Shown here one piece after another: positions 35,945 through 46,901 of a stretch of 64,000 nucleotides of DNA. A program made the position numbers and the translations under genes. The notes beneath the pieces were generated by a model. The model saw only the letters and a list, made by a program, of their open reading frames with translations, was not told where the DNA came from and did not search any database. Source of the stretch: Madurella fahalii (taxonomy: Eukaryota; Ascomycota; Sordariomycetes; Sordariales). Position 1 is the stretch's first letter, and each line of letters starts with the position of its first letter. The stretch is from positions 3,621,001 to 3,685,000 of the forward strand of contig CM056875.1 of NCBI GenBank assembly GCA_029876055.1, given 5' to 3'.

Positions 35945-36407
35945 CCTCGGTGTTGAATGAACTCCAACTGATCTCCTGCTTCCGGATGGGTTGTGCAAAC
36001 CCAGTTTGAAATTACCGAATTGTTGAGCAGAATCTTGGTGTGCGGGTAGCATGGTAGGAGGATGTCAGAAGGTGCGATAAGGAGTACTCGTTATCACCAC
36101 AACAGTACTTGGTTCGATAATACAGCAGTTTGCCTTGAAATAAGTTCATGATTACGGTCGGTGTTGAGAGCAGAGTATTTTGGGAGGCTAGGCAGCTGAA
36201 TTCGGTAGAGTGACACTAGATAGCAGCGGATTGTGGGCAGAGAGCGGCGGTTCGCATCAGCATGAGATGCCTACTTGACCGGGGGAACGAGCCTTGCACG
36301 AACTTCCCCAATCTGCACATGATGAGGTGGGCTGCACGGCTACGTGTCAATCGGAGGATATTGACATCATGCTTCCTCCTTACCATACGGACAGTGCCTA
36401 GACTCCG
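35945..36407. other. Intergenic region
   Basis: 5' flank of the CFEM gene. The right end (36388-36416) carries one copy of a 29-bp dispersed motif also seen near 40966. No gene seen. Confidence 0.5.
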
Positions 36408-38344
36408 TCAGAAAGTGTAACGGCGGCGTCTTCTCGCACCTTTCCGTTTTGTAACATGTTGTCTTATTTTCTCGCTGACATCCCCCTGGCCCTGTTCCTT
36501 GTTGTCCGATGGGTATCGTTGTACAACGTAGACACCCTCGGTTCTCCCGCCCCATATCAGACCTGTGCCAGGGGCAAACTGGACCTTGGTTTTCGGCCCG
36601 AACTCTTCGTCTCCCGAGGCCTTGGCCAGCAAGATCCCGGCATCCTGCGCCTCAAACTCGACCGCTCTTCCTCCCACCGAGACTCTGAACAAGCCGATCA
36701 GGGACCCAATGAGCAGAAATCCATAGACTGCGAGCCACCCACGGCTGCTGCCGCCGAGCCGTTGAATCGTAATGCGCACTGTGGCAAACGTGGCAGGGCT
36801 TGCGTTCGGTGGTTCGTACAGATGGGCGATCTCGATCATCTGCCGCATCAGAGAGATGCAAGCCTGAGCCGACTGAGAGAGGACGGTGGCTAGCGTGTCC
36901 GCGAATTCGGCTGTCGTATTGTGGGCGAATTTGTTATACCCGGCGTCTACGAAGCCCCGGGTAATCAGATCCATCTTTTTGTGCAGTTCCTTTGCCACCA
37001 GATGTTTCACTGCCGGGCCGATTGGCCATCGCCCTGTTGTCACTTGGCCAATCTCGAGAGGCGCGAGGGGGCTGGGTACAGAGACTTCGACCAGAGTCTC
37101 CCAGCCCGAGTACCTGCACTCAAAGACCTGGCCCAACTCGTCCGAACCGCCCGCGACCAGAATGACGTGAACGGGCTCATCCGCGCTAACAGCACCCCCG
37201 GAGGGGATGTTGACCCAATGCCCTGGACTTGGTAATGTGATGTTGATCCTAGGACGAGGCTGCTGCTGCCAAATTCGTATGTAATTCTATTCGATATGAC
37301 GGTAATGTTCGTGATGCCGCCGATGGTGGGGGTCCCGCCGGTGATGTTGGTGAGGGCGTCGTAGCTGATATTCGTGCCGGGAAAGAAGGCGGTTCCAGTA
37401 CCTCGTTTCGCAACAGTGGTAAGCGTAACGCGGCCAATGTCCGTATACATCTCGGAATATCTCACGTAATCGACAGTCCGGTTTTCGCATGTGGCGTTGA
37501 TGATGGTGCCAAAGACCTCGCCCTCCAAGCTGTGGAGTGTGTAGTTGCCGGGCAGGTAGAAGTAGCCTGTCGGCCCAGGGTATTCGAGGTACGACCGGAC
37601 ATTGATGCCGACGCCGGCGGTCCAGAGACCACGATACGAGACGTCGCCGAGCATGCCGTCTTGCGCCACTGGCATGAAAGGCCCGTAATCACTCGCAATG
37701 CCTCGTTCGCCCCGGGCAACTAAGCCATTCACATACGCGCTGCGGTGCATGAACGAAGCTAGAGCTGGAGCAATCAATTCCGGGGAGAAGCTGGGCGGTT
37801 CAATTGCAATGACGCCGTGGTTCCAGTTCCGGAAAAACGTCATGTTGAGCGCATCAAGGGGAAATGAGGGACGGTCATTTGTCAGCTCCTCGGTAGTTGT
37901 CTGCGCAGAGAACAAGGCGACGGTGGCAGTTGATGTGACGGCCGTAACCAGCATGAGGAGCACGACCACGGCCCTCTCAGCGGCCATACACCCGTTGACC
38001 AACTGATCCAAGCCACGCTTGGCCGTCAGCGGACGTAGAAAGATGGCCGAAACGCCTCTGGGAGACGCTAGGTCGAGCTGCGAGAGGAAGGCATCGTGGC
38101 TGCTGACGGCGATGCTCGCGATGATGCCCACAGCCGTGCCGATAATGACGACGGCGACGTTCCAAGTCGACGGCGACACATTGGTCACCGTCACCCACCC
38201 ATCGCTGCGTTCCCAGACAAAGGCGATGCGTGTGCCGCTGACAAAAACGCCGAGCCCGAGCAAGGCTGCAAGGCATATCGTTGCTGCAAGGTTGAGGAAG
38301 ATGGCGGCCGCGCTCCGCCTGCGGTGGAATTTTTGGGAATCCAT
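36408..38344 (-). pseudogene. Multi-span membrane protein gene with one frame break
   Basis: An ATG at 38344 opens a protein with three membrane helices (about residues 12-36, 60-80, 118-142) and a long, Asn-glycosylation-rich extracellular-type region ending at FGSSSLVL. Around 37250 the coding sense continues in another frame (RINITLPSPGHWVNIPSGGA, later GQVFECRYSGWETLVEV, then a last helix GWLAVYGFLLIGSLIGLF) to a stop at 36408. The joined product would be about 635 aa. No GT..AG intron of suitable length and phase bridges the gap; one missing base near 37248-37262 would restore the frame. It could be a young pseudogene or an assembly indel. I do not recognise the family; layout (three N-terminal helices, ectodomain, one C-terminal helix) recalls uncharacterised Sordariomycete membrane proteins. 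Confidence 0.65.
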
Positions 38345-39019
38345 CGTCTCAATATCATTGACAATGACAACTGGCGAAAGGTGCGGGCAATAGGTTGTCT
38401 TCGACGCATTGGTGGAACCATCACTGGTTTAAAGGAGGGCTTGCTGCTTATTTTACAGAAGATGAAGCTGCTGTATGCTTAAATACGAAGAAGGGGGCGC
38501 AGCGAGTCTGAGCGGTCCGATGGCTGACGAGTGGCGGCGGCTGGATCTTGTCGCCTGCGGACGACTTCAAGCTTTGTGCGACGCCGGTATCTATTAGACT
38601 ATAAAACGTGGGAGGATATGTGCATCACGAGATAAACGCGCCGCGAAGGAGCCAGCAGCTGAACAGCCTCGTCTAAGCGAGTTGCTATTGGTTGAGAACG
38701 CAGCCATTGAACGGATCGCGGCTGTCCGTCCCCTACAAAACGCGTCTTGACTGTCTTTCCGCATCCCCAGCCACGTCTTAACCTGATTGTTCCGCCACAT
38801 TATCCGACAATCAAGAAGGCTCACCCCTGGACCGAGCCGCTCCAAGTTCCCACCCTGATGGGCGACATGTCGCTAAGTGGCTAAGCCGTGGATAGAGTTC
38901 TCCAACGCGTTAACGGGAGTATGCCTATACTAACCCTATGTATAGAAACCCTCCTGCTCGTTTTTAGCTTTAGCGTTGGTGACGATACTCGAATTCCCGT
39001 TCACCTCTTTAAAGCTCCC

Positions 39020-39134
39020 AACAAGCCAAAATCAAATCAGATTTAGAGGTGAATTTGGCTTATTTGCTACGGCTTGAGGGCTGATTTAGCTTGATTTGGC
39101 TTGATTTAGTTTGATTTGCCGGAAACAAGCCAAA
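39020..39134. repeat. Cluster of short direct and inverted repeats
   Basis: CAAGCCAAAATCAAATCAG at the left is matched by several copies of its complement at the right (TGATTTAGCTTGATTTGG and TTGATTTAGTTTGATTTG), and CAAGCCAAAT recurs at the far right. The block can fold as an imperfect hairpin. Origin unknown; it may be the terminal repeat of a small degraded DNA element. Confidence 0.5.
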
Positions 39135-39506
39135 TATTACCTAAGCTCGGATATAGTTATTCAGTCCTACCTATCCATCCGCACCCTTATCTAGTCTAGA
39201 CACATAGAACATCACCAAATCGAGTTATACCTTCAACGTTTCCTAGTTTCCCAGCCAATTCTTCATACATTTGTTGTGACCTACAGATAACTGACGGAAA
39301 ACGCCGAGTGCCAGAGCTGCGGCTGAGAATCTGAGACTAAGCGAGTTCTCGATTACGGATATAAAAGAGACCTATAATAAAGACCTAACGTTATAGTTCT
39401 GTCTATAAGATTCATTCCTTAGATATATCTAGAGGACTTAGGGAGTTCTCTAGTAAGTAATATAACTTATTAGCTTCGTTACTATTGAAATATCACTTAT
39501 ACTGAG

Positions 39507-39960
39507 TTGGGGAAAACAGTTCCCAGAGGGACGCAGTTGCTAGGATGGTGCCCTGGGGGTTGGAACTTGCCGTGGGCCCATTTTTCTTTCACACCATAAG
39601 TAGGGCCGTCCTGACCATTGCTCCTTAGACAGAACAATCAATTCGGCACTCTTTTCCACACCTGTTGCAGGCTCAATTGACGAGCTTTCTCTGCGTGCAA
39701 AGTGATCTCCCTCTGACCAGAGGGAGCTCTATCTGCACATGTTGTTTTCACCTTGTTTAGGCTGCAGGGACCCGATTTGTGGTGGTGTCGCCTGGCCTGT
39801 CTTGTCTATCTTGCCTGTCTGGTATTTGGCCGTCTTTGCCCTCCCCCTTGTTTTGGTGGGTATGTGGGTGTAGATGTGTGTTTCTGCACCATTTCAATAC
39901 GATTGTTGTAAACCTTTAGGCTTTACCGAATCTATTATCCCTGAACCCAGACACCTTACA
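39507..39960 (+). mobile_element. LTR-like segment, degraded (tentative)
   Basis: A GC-normal block inside AT-rich DNA starts TGAGTTGGGGAAAACAG and ends near GACACCTTACA. It has C/T-rich stretches and no ORF, and is followed by a decayed frame (DPDGFVIRKQQRADRL.. then stops) that could be the start of a gag gene. No second LTR copy and no target-site duplication were found, so this is only a suggestion. Confidence 0.3.
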
Positions 39961-41194
39961 AAATCCTCTCAGACGTTAGAGATCCCGACGGATTCGTCAT
40001 ACGGAAGCAGCAGCGGGCAGACCGACTAACAATCCAACTAGCTAACTATAAGAACTAGAAAAGATATACAGTTAATAGGCTAAGAGGCATAACAATAGAG
40101 TGTAGAAAACACAATAATAAACATAGCATAGAGTAGGTATATAAGAAGCTAAAAAGTATAGACAGGACTAGAATAAGCAATAGGCTAAGAGTTAGAGCAA
40201 TGAAGCACCAGAGATGTAGCTATAACGCAGTATGTACTAGACATAACGTTATCCGAATCAGCAGCTGACTGAACGTCGTTCCTCGGTAACTTCGTTATAG
40301 GGCCTTACTCGGATTGCGCTGCCGCTTGCTTGCGCAAGTTAGACAACGTCGATAGGTTGAAGTTAAGTATATTCCAATACTTCGATTCATACAGGTTTAA
40401 AAGTCAGCATGACCCTCGCTGGGGTATTTAAATATGATGCTACTAGTCGTATGCTTCTTTGTACAATGGCCTAGAGTTTGGATTTAAGCTTGTCCCCTTC
40501 TGGCCAGCTAGTGAAAAGACCTTCCACGCATGTGAACATGGTCTCTGCCACAATTTGGTTTCGACACAACTTCTGGCCGTCAACTCTTTATATTTTCGTG
40601 CGTGAGGTTTTAGTAGCACGGAGAGAGGATGTGACTCGAGCCCCGGTTCTCTCTTAGAGATGCCACGCAGAACTCGCAGACAAACCTCAGCATCCCCCAG
40701 AATATGCATTGGCAGGAAGATATGAGCCGACAACTCAGATGACAAGACCTCTAAGAAGACGGCCACCCGCAGCGCTTGGCAGCAGGTGAGTTGTCAAGGG
40801 CAAAGGAATCTTGTCTTTGACTGCCTCATTACCGTTCAAATCATCACAGAGAGACGTCTTTGCGCGAATATCAGCATCGAAGTCTACTCCGTAGTACTTT
40901 CTGGCTGGTTCAAACCCTCGCCGGAAGGAAGGCTTAAATCGGGATTCCGTTCCCTCAGGAGATGGACGGTGCTAAGACTGCGTCAGAAACCGTAGGTACA
41001 GTACGTAACTCTCGGTTGCTCGCCCGTAGCTGAATGTTGGCGTCGCAGCTAAACCTCTTTCGGGCGAATTAATTTCCACACCGCTTCTTCATCGCCTCCA
41101 GCTGATAATGTTCATCCTCCTGTTCGTCTTCGACTATTTTCTCTCGCTGTGCTCGATGTTGATGCGAGCTGGATCGGGGACATAGTTACCAGTC

Positions 41195-42418
41195 ATGGTA
41201 AGGGCGGAAGTCCTTGCCCGCGCCCTCTTGAAGGATGCAAACCAAAGTCAATGCTAACAGCAAGCTAGGAGTTTCCGATACTGAGTGAGCTGTACCATCC
41301 TGGGACCAAGGCTGGCTTAGTAGAGTAAGTAATGATGCCTACAGTGAGAAACGTGGTGGCTGTGCGTGACGGGTGCCTACTCATAGCTTGCTTATCTAGC
41401 CTTGTCTTCGTGCATGGTGTGGGCGGCACATTTAGAGGGACCTGGGCTGCCGAGGGTGCGGAACGGCCATGGATTGAGGATGAGGACTTCCTCGGGCCGC
41501 TGAAAGACAAAGTCCGCATTCTCTCATTTGGATACAACGCCAACCGATTCGGCGAAGTCGCCAACACGAGGATCATTCACCATGCCAATACCCTACTTCG
41601 AGCCCTTGTCCGGAAGCGCATTGCCTGCCTGGTTAGTCACCTCTTCTTCAACCCTCGGGAGCTTTCTAACAACAGGCTACTCAAGGAGCGTCCAATCATC
41701 TTTATTGCCCATAGCTTAGGTGGGATTGTTGTAAAGAAGGTACCTGCTTCTCTTCTTATCGGTCAAGGGACGAGCTAATATCGCACAGGCAATACTACTG
41801 TGTCCTACCAATGACGATTGGGATGCCATCAAGGCGGCTACAAAGGGCATCATCTTCATGGGCACGCCTCACATGGGCTCGGAACAAGCCGGCTACCTGC
41901 ACTTAGCTCAAAACTTTCTATCTCTAATGACGCTACAACAGCCCACCGCAACGAACTTGACTAAAGAGCTAGAGCCCTTTTCCACTACTCTGCAGGATAT
42001 CAACCAGGAGTTTAGCCTCGATATCCATCGTTCCATCAACCTGATTTGCTTTTACGAGTCGATACCCCAAAGACTTCCTCATGGGAGAAGCGTTATCGTA
42101 CGTTAAACGCCGCGAAACTGAACATTCTTTGACAGCAGGTCAGCTTACACAGCCTGCACACAGATCGTTCCTCAGTGGTCCGCCGTGCTTCAAGGAGTGG
42201 AAAGTCAAGATCTCTCGTGCACACACTCGGATCTTCCAAAGTTTAAAGATCCAATGGAAGCTCGATTTGAGACTTTCTGGGGGGAGGTGCAGCTGTATGT
42301 TCGGAAGGCCGGACTCAACGTACTATCCGATCAATCCCTTGCATACAGATTTGCAGAGCTCAGAATACCATCCCAGTCAGCTTCATCCCTGGTCCGATTA
42401 GTATCTCATTATGTCTGA
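41195..42418 (+). CDS. Alpha/beta-hydrolase (DUF676/SERAC1-like lipase fold)
   Basis: Exons 41269-41324, 41400-41739, 41789-42097 and 42164-42418 join in phase; a three-base first exon ATG (41195-41197) before a 71-bp intron is a tentative start. The oxyanion strand DLVFVHGVGGTFRGTW, the distant loop ILSFGYNANRFG and the nucleophile elbow IFIAHSLGGIVVKKA (Ser in GHSLGG-like AHSLGG) identify the fold, followed by the characteristic GIIFMGTPHMGSE. These proteins either act as small lipase-like enzymes or form the N-terminal domain of fungal NLR-like and ankyrin proteins. Here the sequence stops soon after FWGEVQLYVRKAGLN unless a further intron joins it to the next feature. Substrate unknown. 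Confidence 0.62.
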
Positions 42419-42457
42419 TTTTCTTTTAGCCCAGTCCCATCGCCATTACCCGTTGGG

Positions 42458-43552
42458 ATGACGCCTACATTGTCCCGAATGGCACAATCATCCCCAGCCT
42501 GCGAAGTGGCGATAGCATGCAGGTATGTTGTCGACCAAAAGGCCCACATTTCATGGCGGCAGGAAAAGAGCAGAACGATGTTTCATGGATGCCAACTGAC
42601 GGGAAAATGCCACAGCGATGCAGAGACCGCACAGGATCAATCATCCAAAGAGGGCGGCACAACAAACTGTTACAGCGTGTTTCATGGGAAACTCTGGATG
42701 GGCGACCAACAGCCATACGGCCAGCTCCTGATCACGAAATACGTGGCTCCGACGCGCACGGTAGAAGGATTCCCTCTGAGCAGCCACGGCATTTCCATTT
42801 CCAACCCAAATATAGGCTGCCAGCAAGACCCCATATTCCGGGTAAGACCGGGATCGGGACATGCCAACAGCGGCGAGATATTTCGGTTCCTCAGCTCTGA
42901 TGATTCGATCCTGCCCTGGCCGCCGACGGCAATCCGCCAGGCAGAGCGGACGATGAAAGTCTCAAGCCAAATATTCCAGGTTCAACTACCAGTCGAGGGG
43001 CGACACACTTATTCCGCGTTGGATCCGAGGCTATTCAGCCCAAACAAAGAACATTGCTTCAGGGGAATCTGGATTGGTAGGTCATCCTTATCGGATTCAA
43101 GTGCACGTACGCAGTGACTAATGTCCAGTCCTCACTTACAAGGTGAATATACGACGCTCAGGGGTTTTGAGTTCTTTCTCCTGCACCAGCCGATCCGGAG
43201 GAAGTTGGAAGCCATAAAGATCACTGGCGACGTCTTCATACCGCGAGGCGAGTACGCGTTCACAGTAGACGATTGTTCTCCTGGTCAGTCAAGATGGGTT
43301 GCTCGCGCACGGTGGAGGGTACCGCCCTTCGGAGTTCGTAAGTCACATCTCGTATTGCAGTCTCATGTGTAACTAGCTAACAAAAACTTCATGTTCTCAG
43401 GCATTACCACTGCGAGACTGGATCTAGTAAACGAAGACGAGCTAAAACTGACGGCGGATAATATGTTCTCCAGCTTGTATACGCTCACCTTGAAGCGCAT
43501 CTCCTGGAGCCATACCGCGCTGGGAGTTACGCTTGAATCCCCCACAATGTAA
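42458..43552 (+). CDS. Protein with F-box-family C-terminal-like region, possibly joined to the upstream hydrolase
   Basis: The last three exons are well defined: up to 43076, 43143-43337 and 43401-43552, with introns of 66 and 63 bp in consistent phase. Joined they read GIWIGEYTTLRGFEFFLLHQ, LEAIKITGDVFIPRGEYAF, then a short closing segment. The pairing of GxWxGxY and KITGD.xxPRGE resembles the C-terminal region of many Sordariomycete F-box proteins, but no F-box is seen here. The 5' part is unclear: either a start at 42458, or an exon from about 42430 (WDDAYIVPNGTIIPSL) joined by a 40-bp intron (42523-42562), shorter than usual. A chimera with the hydrolase through an intron ending TTTTAG at 42429 is possible. 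Confidence 0.42.
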
Positions 43553-45332
43553 AAGATTAGCAATCAGCTCGCATGCAGGCGAGTTGGAGCTGAGGCTAGA
43601 TATCCCGCGGGAATGGGAAGCCGAAAGGTGGGAAAGAGAAAACTGGCGCGGGCGAATCGGCAGTAGAGGTAAGTAGTGATTGGACATGGACGAATTACGG
43701 CAAGACGCTGAAGGTACCTTTGCTGGTGGGGGTGGTTCGTGATTTAAAATTATTTCACGGGGAAATATTAAGTATTGGAAGCAAAACAAAAGTTCAATCC
43801 GCAAACACAAAGTGCCCTACAGCTTCCACCCTTCAACTATCTTTCCACCATCCGAATCGGCGGCTCAAGATATCCACCGAAGTCCACCCGAAAAGGTCAG
43901 AGCCACGACGCCTCTTCGTTTACTGCACCCTGTGGCCAGAAATGGGGTCTGGGAGCTGTGTATCAAATACCCATACTAGGGTCAGGACAGCTCAGGAGTA
44001 TGCACGGCTACGGAAATAACTGAGGGCAACACTCAAGGAATCCATCTACCTGTTGCAACAACTGCAGGCTTCTTAACTACCCGGACTTGATCGTCTTCGT
44101 CTTTCCCATTTCAGGCACCACCTTGCCGCAAATTATTCACACCCAAATACGCTATAGCCCTCCGTTTTTTTTTTTTTTTTTTTTGCATACCCGCAAGGTT
44201 GGATTGGTCTCGTGCTTCGATATCTCATCTTTTTTCCCTGGTCCGCGAGTTATACACCGCGATCCGGGCTGCAGGGGATATGGATAGCAAGCCCGAGCCG
44301 GATTGAGGCGACTGCGAGGCGGGTCCGATTTGGGAGAGTTTGGTAGAGCGGGACGTGTGAGGTCTGGTGTAGCGAAGACGGGGAAATAGGTAGGGGAATG
44401 AGGTAAGCCCAAGATGACGTAGCCGCTGCTACTGATAGCCCACAAGTTACGCTGGAGGATACTGAAGCGCTGATGGGTCTGAGCGCCTGCAACATAATTA
44501 ATAGGCGAGCGTACCATTTGCTTAAGCGACAGCGAGGCAGACACAGACCTGGAAGGAATTAGGCTGGTGGGTACGACGGTACGTATTCAGTTGCTCGGTG
44601 AGATATTGCCTTGTTGTCTAAGGAGGGGGAGCTAGTTCATGCAGCAGGAGGAAGAGACGATGCGCCTATACCACATCGACTTAGCCGTTCTGGTGGGCAA
44701 TCCCCAGTTACGCTGTGGCTCATATGAGATGAAGTTAGCGCTCTGATTTGTACCGAAGACGTGTCCTACAATGGCCGCCTCTCTAGCCGTCTCTAGTCTG
44801 TCTTGGCAGTTGCGTGATTTGCTGAAGGACAACGGACTGGTCGATCGACTCACTCCAGAGTTCGGTAAGACTTTCGTGTGTGATGCCGCCTGGTCGGCCT
44901 CCACTGAGCTAGCTAGCCAGTACGGCCCGGCAAAGTGCATCGCCATCGACATACGCCATGTCCTCCAGTCCCTACATAAGTATAGTACAAATTAATTCGA
45001 CAATCCTACCGTTTATAGGCGCTGTAATTTAGCCATTATCAATTCCGCCGCACCTCATACTCTATACCTCGAATAGCGGGCAGCATCTGAGCTCAGGGGA
45101 ATGCCGTGTGACTCGTAGCGTAGCGCCGGAGGACATACCCAAGGCAGATTCATTATTAGAAAGTTCAAACTATCGATCTAGTCCTAGGTGGCTCTATTTC
45201 ACATTAGAGTGAAAACCTTTCCACTTCCCCCACTCGATATATCAGAGTGCATGGAATTGCATTCTCAAGATCAGATAACTTAGCCGTCTCTTCAGTGAAT
45301 CATCATCACTTTCGCTATTTACAAACTATACA
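43553..45332. other. Gene-free region
   Basis: About 1.8 kb. A 20-T run lies at 44165-44184. Short frames on both strands lack family character. I see no RNA gene or element. Confidence 0.5.
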
Positions 45333-45701
45333 ATGACCCTGCCCCTCCGCCCACACCGCTCCGTTGGTGAAGCCGAGGAGTCGGCCGGGTCGGTCACTCC
45401 AGTTACGCCATACCGTACCGGACCCGGCCATCGACTTTTCGGAGCGGAAATAGCCTGGCGCTTCGCGAGCGCCATTATATTCAGCTCCCTCCTTGTTGTT
45501 GTCCTTTATATTTTTGAGAAAATGGGCAACCTCAGCACTGAAGCGAAACGTGGCTTCAATACTCTTACTCTCCTATTCTCGGCTATTGTGAGCTTGTCGC
45601 TAGGCTCCCTCCTCGGGTTGTTGGGTGGAATGCTTCGTTGGCCTCTACTAGCGTGGGAGGAACATGCGCTGCTAGAAGTAGGTTAATCCTTTATGTCTAT
45701 C

Positions 45702-45714
45702 TCGTATAGGTATA
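45702..45714. repeat. Target-site duplication, left copy
   Basis: TCGTATAGGTATA, identical over 13 bp to 46889-46901. It borders the 3' tail side of the LINE insertion. Confidence 0.85.
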
Positions 45715-46888
45715 TTATTATTCTTCCTACAACGCTTTACCCAAGATAGGGTGCGCCGGACCCTCTACTGCTAAGTACATAGGAAAACCGTGCTGTAAAA
45801 GCCGGGTGAAAAACCTATATCAACAAGTAATAGGAAAAATAGTTGCAGTAGACGCCAGTTGGTTGCAAAAGAAAGGAAGGCCTTATACCAGGCCCTGAAG
45901 ACTTCTAGTCTTCGGCTTCGGATTCGTCCGCCATCTCCGCCTCCTCTTCAGCCTCCTCTGCTTCCAGTTCCAGCCGTCGAACTAGATTGTATTCCATCAG
46001 ACGACCCGAATCCATTAGCCAGCCCAAAACCCTCCTTAACAGCCTGAGGTTCTGGGAGCCCTAGCCTTATAACACCAGGCTGAGATCCCGGTAGGTTCGA
46101 ATTTCTGTTCTTAGCCAGGTTCTAGGCTTCGGCGGTATCGGACACCACACAACGAGGTGCTCCACTGTTTCCCGGCCCTCTCCACAGCTGCAGTAGGGAG
46201 TAGGGAGATTCGGAACCCCACGCTGGAAAAGGAAGTCCCTGAGGCCGATGGTTCCTGTCCGGGCTTGTACCAATAGGGAGCTCTGAGCTTTAGTAAGGTC
46301 CTGATGTTTTCGAAGAGTCTTGTTGGTGAATAGTAATTCAGGGGGACCTTCGTCGGCTAGTCTGGTAGGCCGGCCTCTAACCTCTTGTTTCCAACGCGCT
46401 TCCCAAGCTCTGCTCAGCGCCACCTCCGTTGTAGGTCTTGGACCTGACCACTGGTTCAGGCCTTGAGCTTGGTTCTGTCCTTGGTTTACCCATTTGTCGA
46501 TAGTGATAGCGGCTTTCTCGGATATTGTCAGTTGTTGCGGCAATGGTGCTTTGCGACCTCGCTTCCATCTCTGAAACCTCCTATACAGTTTGTTGCAAGC
46601 CGCTTGGATCAGGGAGCTCGGCGGCCGTCTCGGGGCTTCTGGACCTTGCCCAGCTTGTAGGAGAGGGGTCTGTAGCCGGGCTTCAAAGTCTACTAGTCTC
46701 TTGTTGAGATATAGATCCAGTGGTGGTACCCAAGTCTCAGTTTCGAGGTTCCGGATAAGGGTAGCCTTGTAAGCGCCAGCTACTGTCCTGAGACTCCTTG
46801 ACTGCGCTTTGACCAGCCTAGTCGCTATACCCTGTGGTTAGCCGTCGACTGTTGTAGGCCGGTGATAGTTGGTAGCTTCAAAGGCTAT
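45715..46888 (-). mobile_element. 5'-truncated non-LTR retrotransposon (Tad1-like LINE) inside an intron
   Basis: The minus strand encodes the C-terminal end of a LINE ORF2, seen most clearly at 46543-46067. It shows a helix-rich segment (KLYRRFQRWKRGRK upstream, then ARWKQEVRGRP), the fungal LINE hallmark ARTGTIGLRDFLFQRGVP, and a CCHC zinc knuckle (CSCGEGRETVEHLVVWC). The 3' end points left and finishes in an AAT-rich tail next to the target duplication. Reverse transcriptase and endonuclease are missing, so the copy is 5'-truncated, the usual result of target-primed reverse transcription. Flanking 13-bp duplications define the insertion exactly. It lies antisense to the host gene. Few frame breaks are seen in this part, so it is younger or less mutated than the copy at 52.9 kb. 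Confidence 0.85.
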
Positions 46889-46901
46889 TCGTATAGGTAT
46901 A
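46889..46901. repeat. Target-site duplication, right copy
   Basis: TCGTATAGGTATA, identical to 45702-45714. It is followed by the original intron end with a branch-site-like CTAATAC and acceptor TTGTAG at 46937-46942. Confidence 0.85.

Larger units (their letters stand above)
38345..41194. other. AT-rich gene-free region with repeat relics
   Basis: About 2.85 kb. From 38900 to 40440 the DNA is rich in TA dinucleotides and stops in all frames, typical of sequence hit by repeat-induced point mutation. A short inverted-repeat cluster and an LTR-like segment inside it are listed separately. A 107-codon minus-strand frame at 40443-40766 has no family character and is not called. Confidence 0.55.

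Noticed and set aside
37262..37313. A 52-bp intron (GTCATA..CCTAG on the minus strand) to bridge the break in the membrane gene
   Set aside because: Poor donor, and the length gives the wrong phase for the downstream frame.
40443..40766. 107-codon minus-strand frame
   Set aside because: Isolated, no homology I recognise, surrounded by mutated AT-rich DNA.
44771..44995. 74-codon plus-strand frame (LVDRLTPEFGKTFVCDAAW)
   Set aside because: Looks protein-like in composition but too short and isolated to support a call.
46081..46100. tRNA-like GGTTCGAATTTC
   Set aside because: It lies inside the LINE coding region and has no A box or cloverleaf around it. No convincing tRNA gene was found anywhere in the window.
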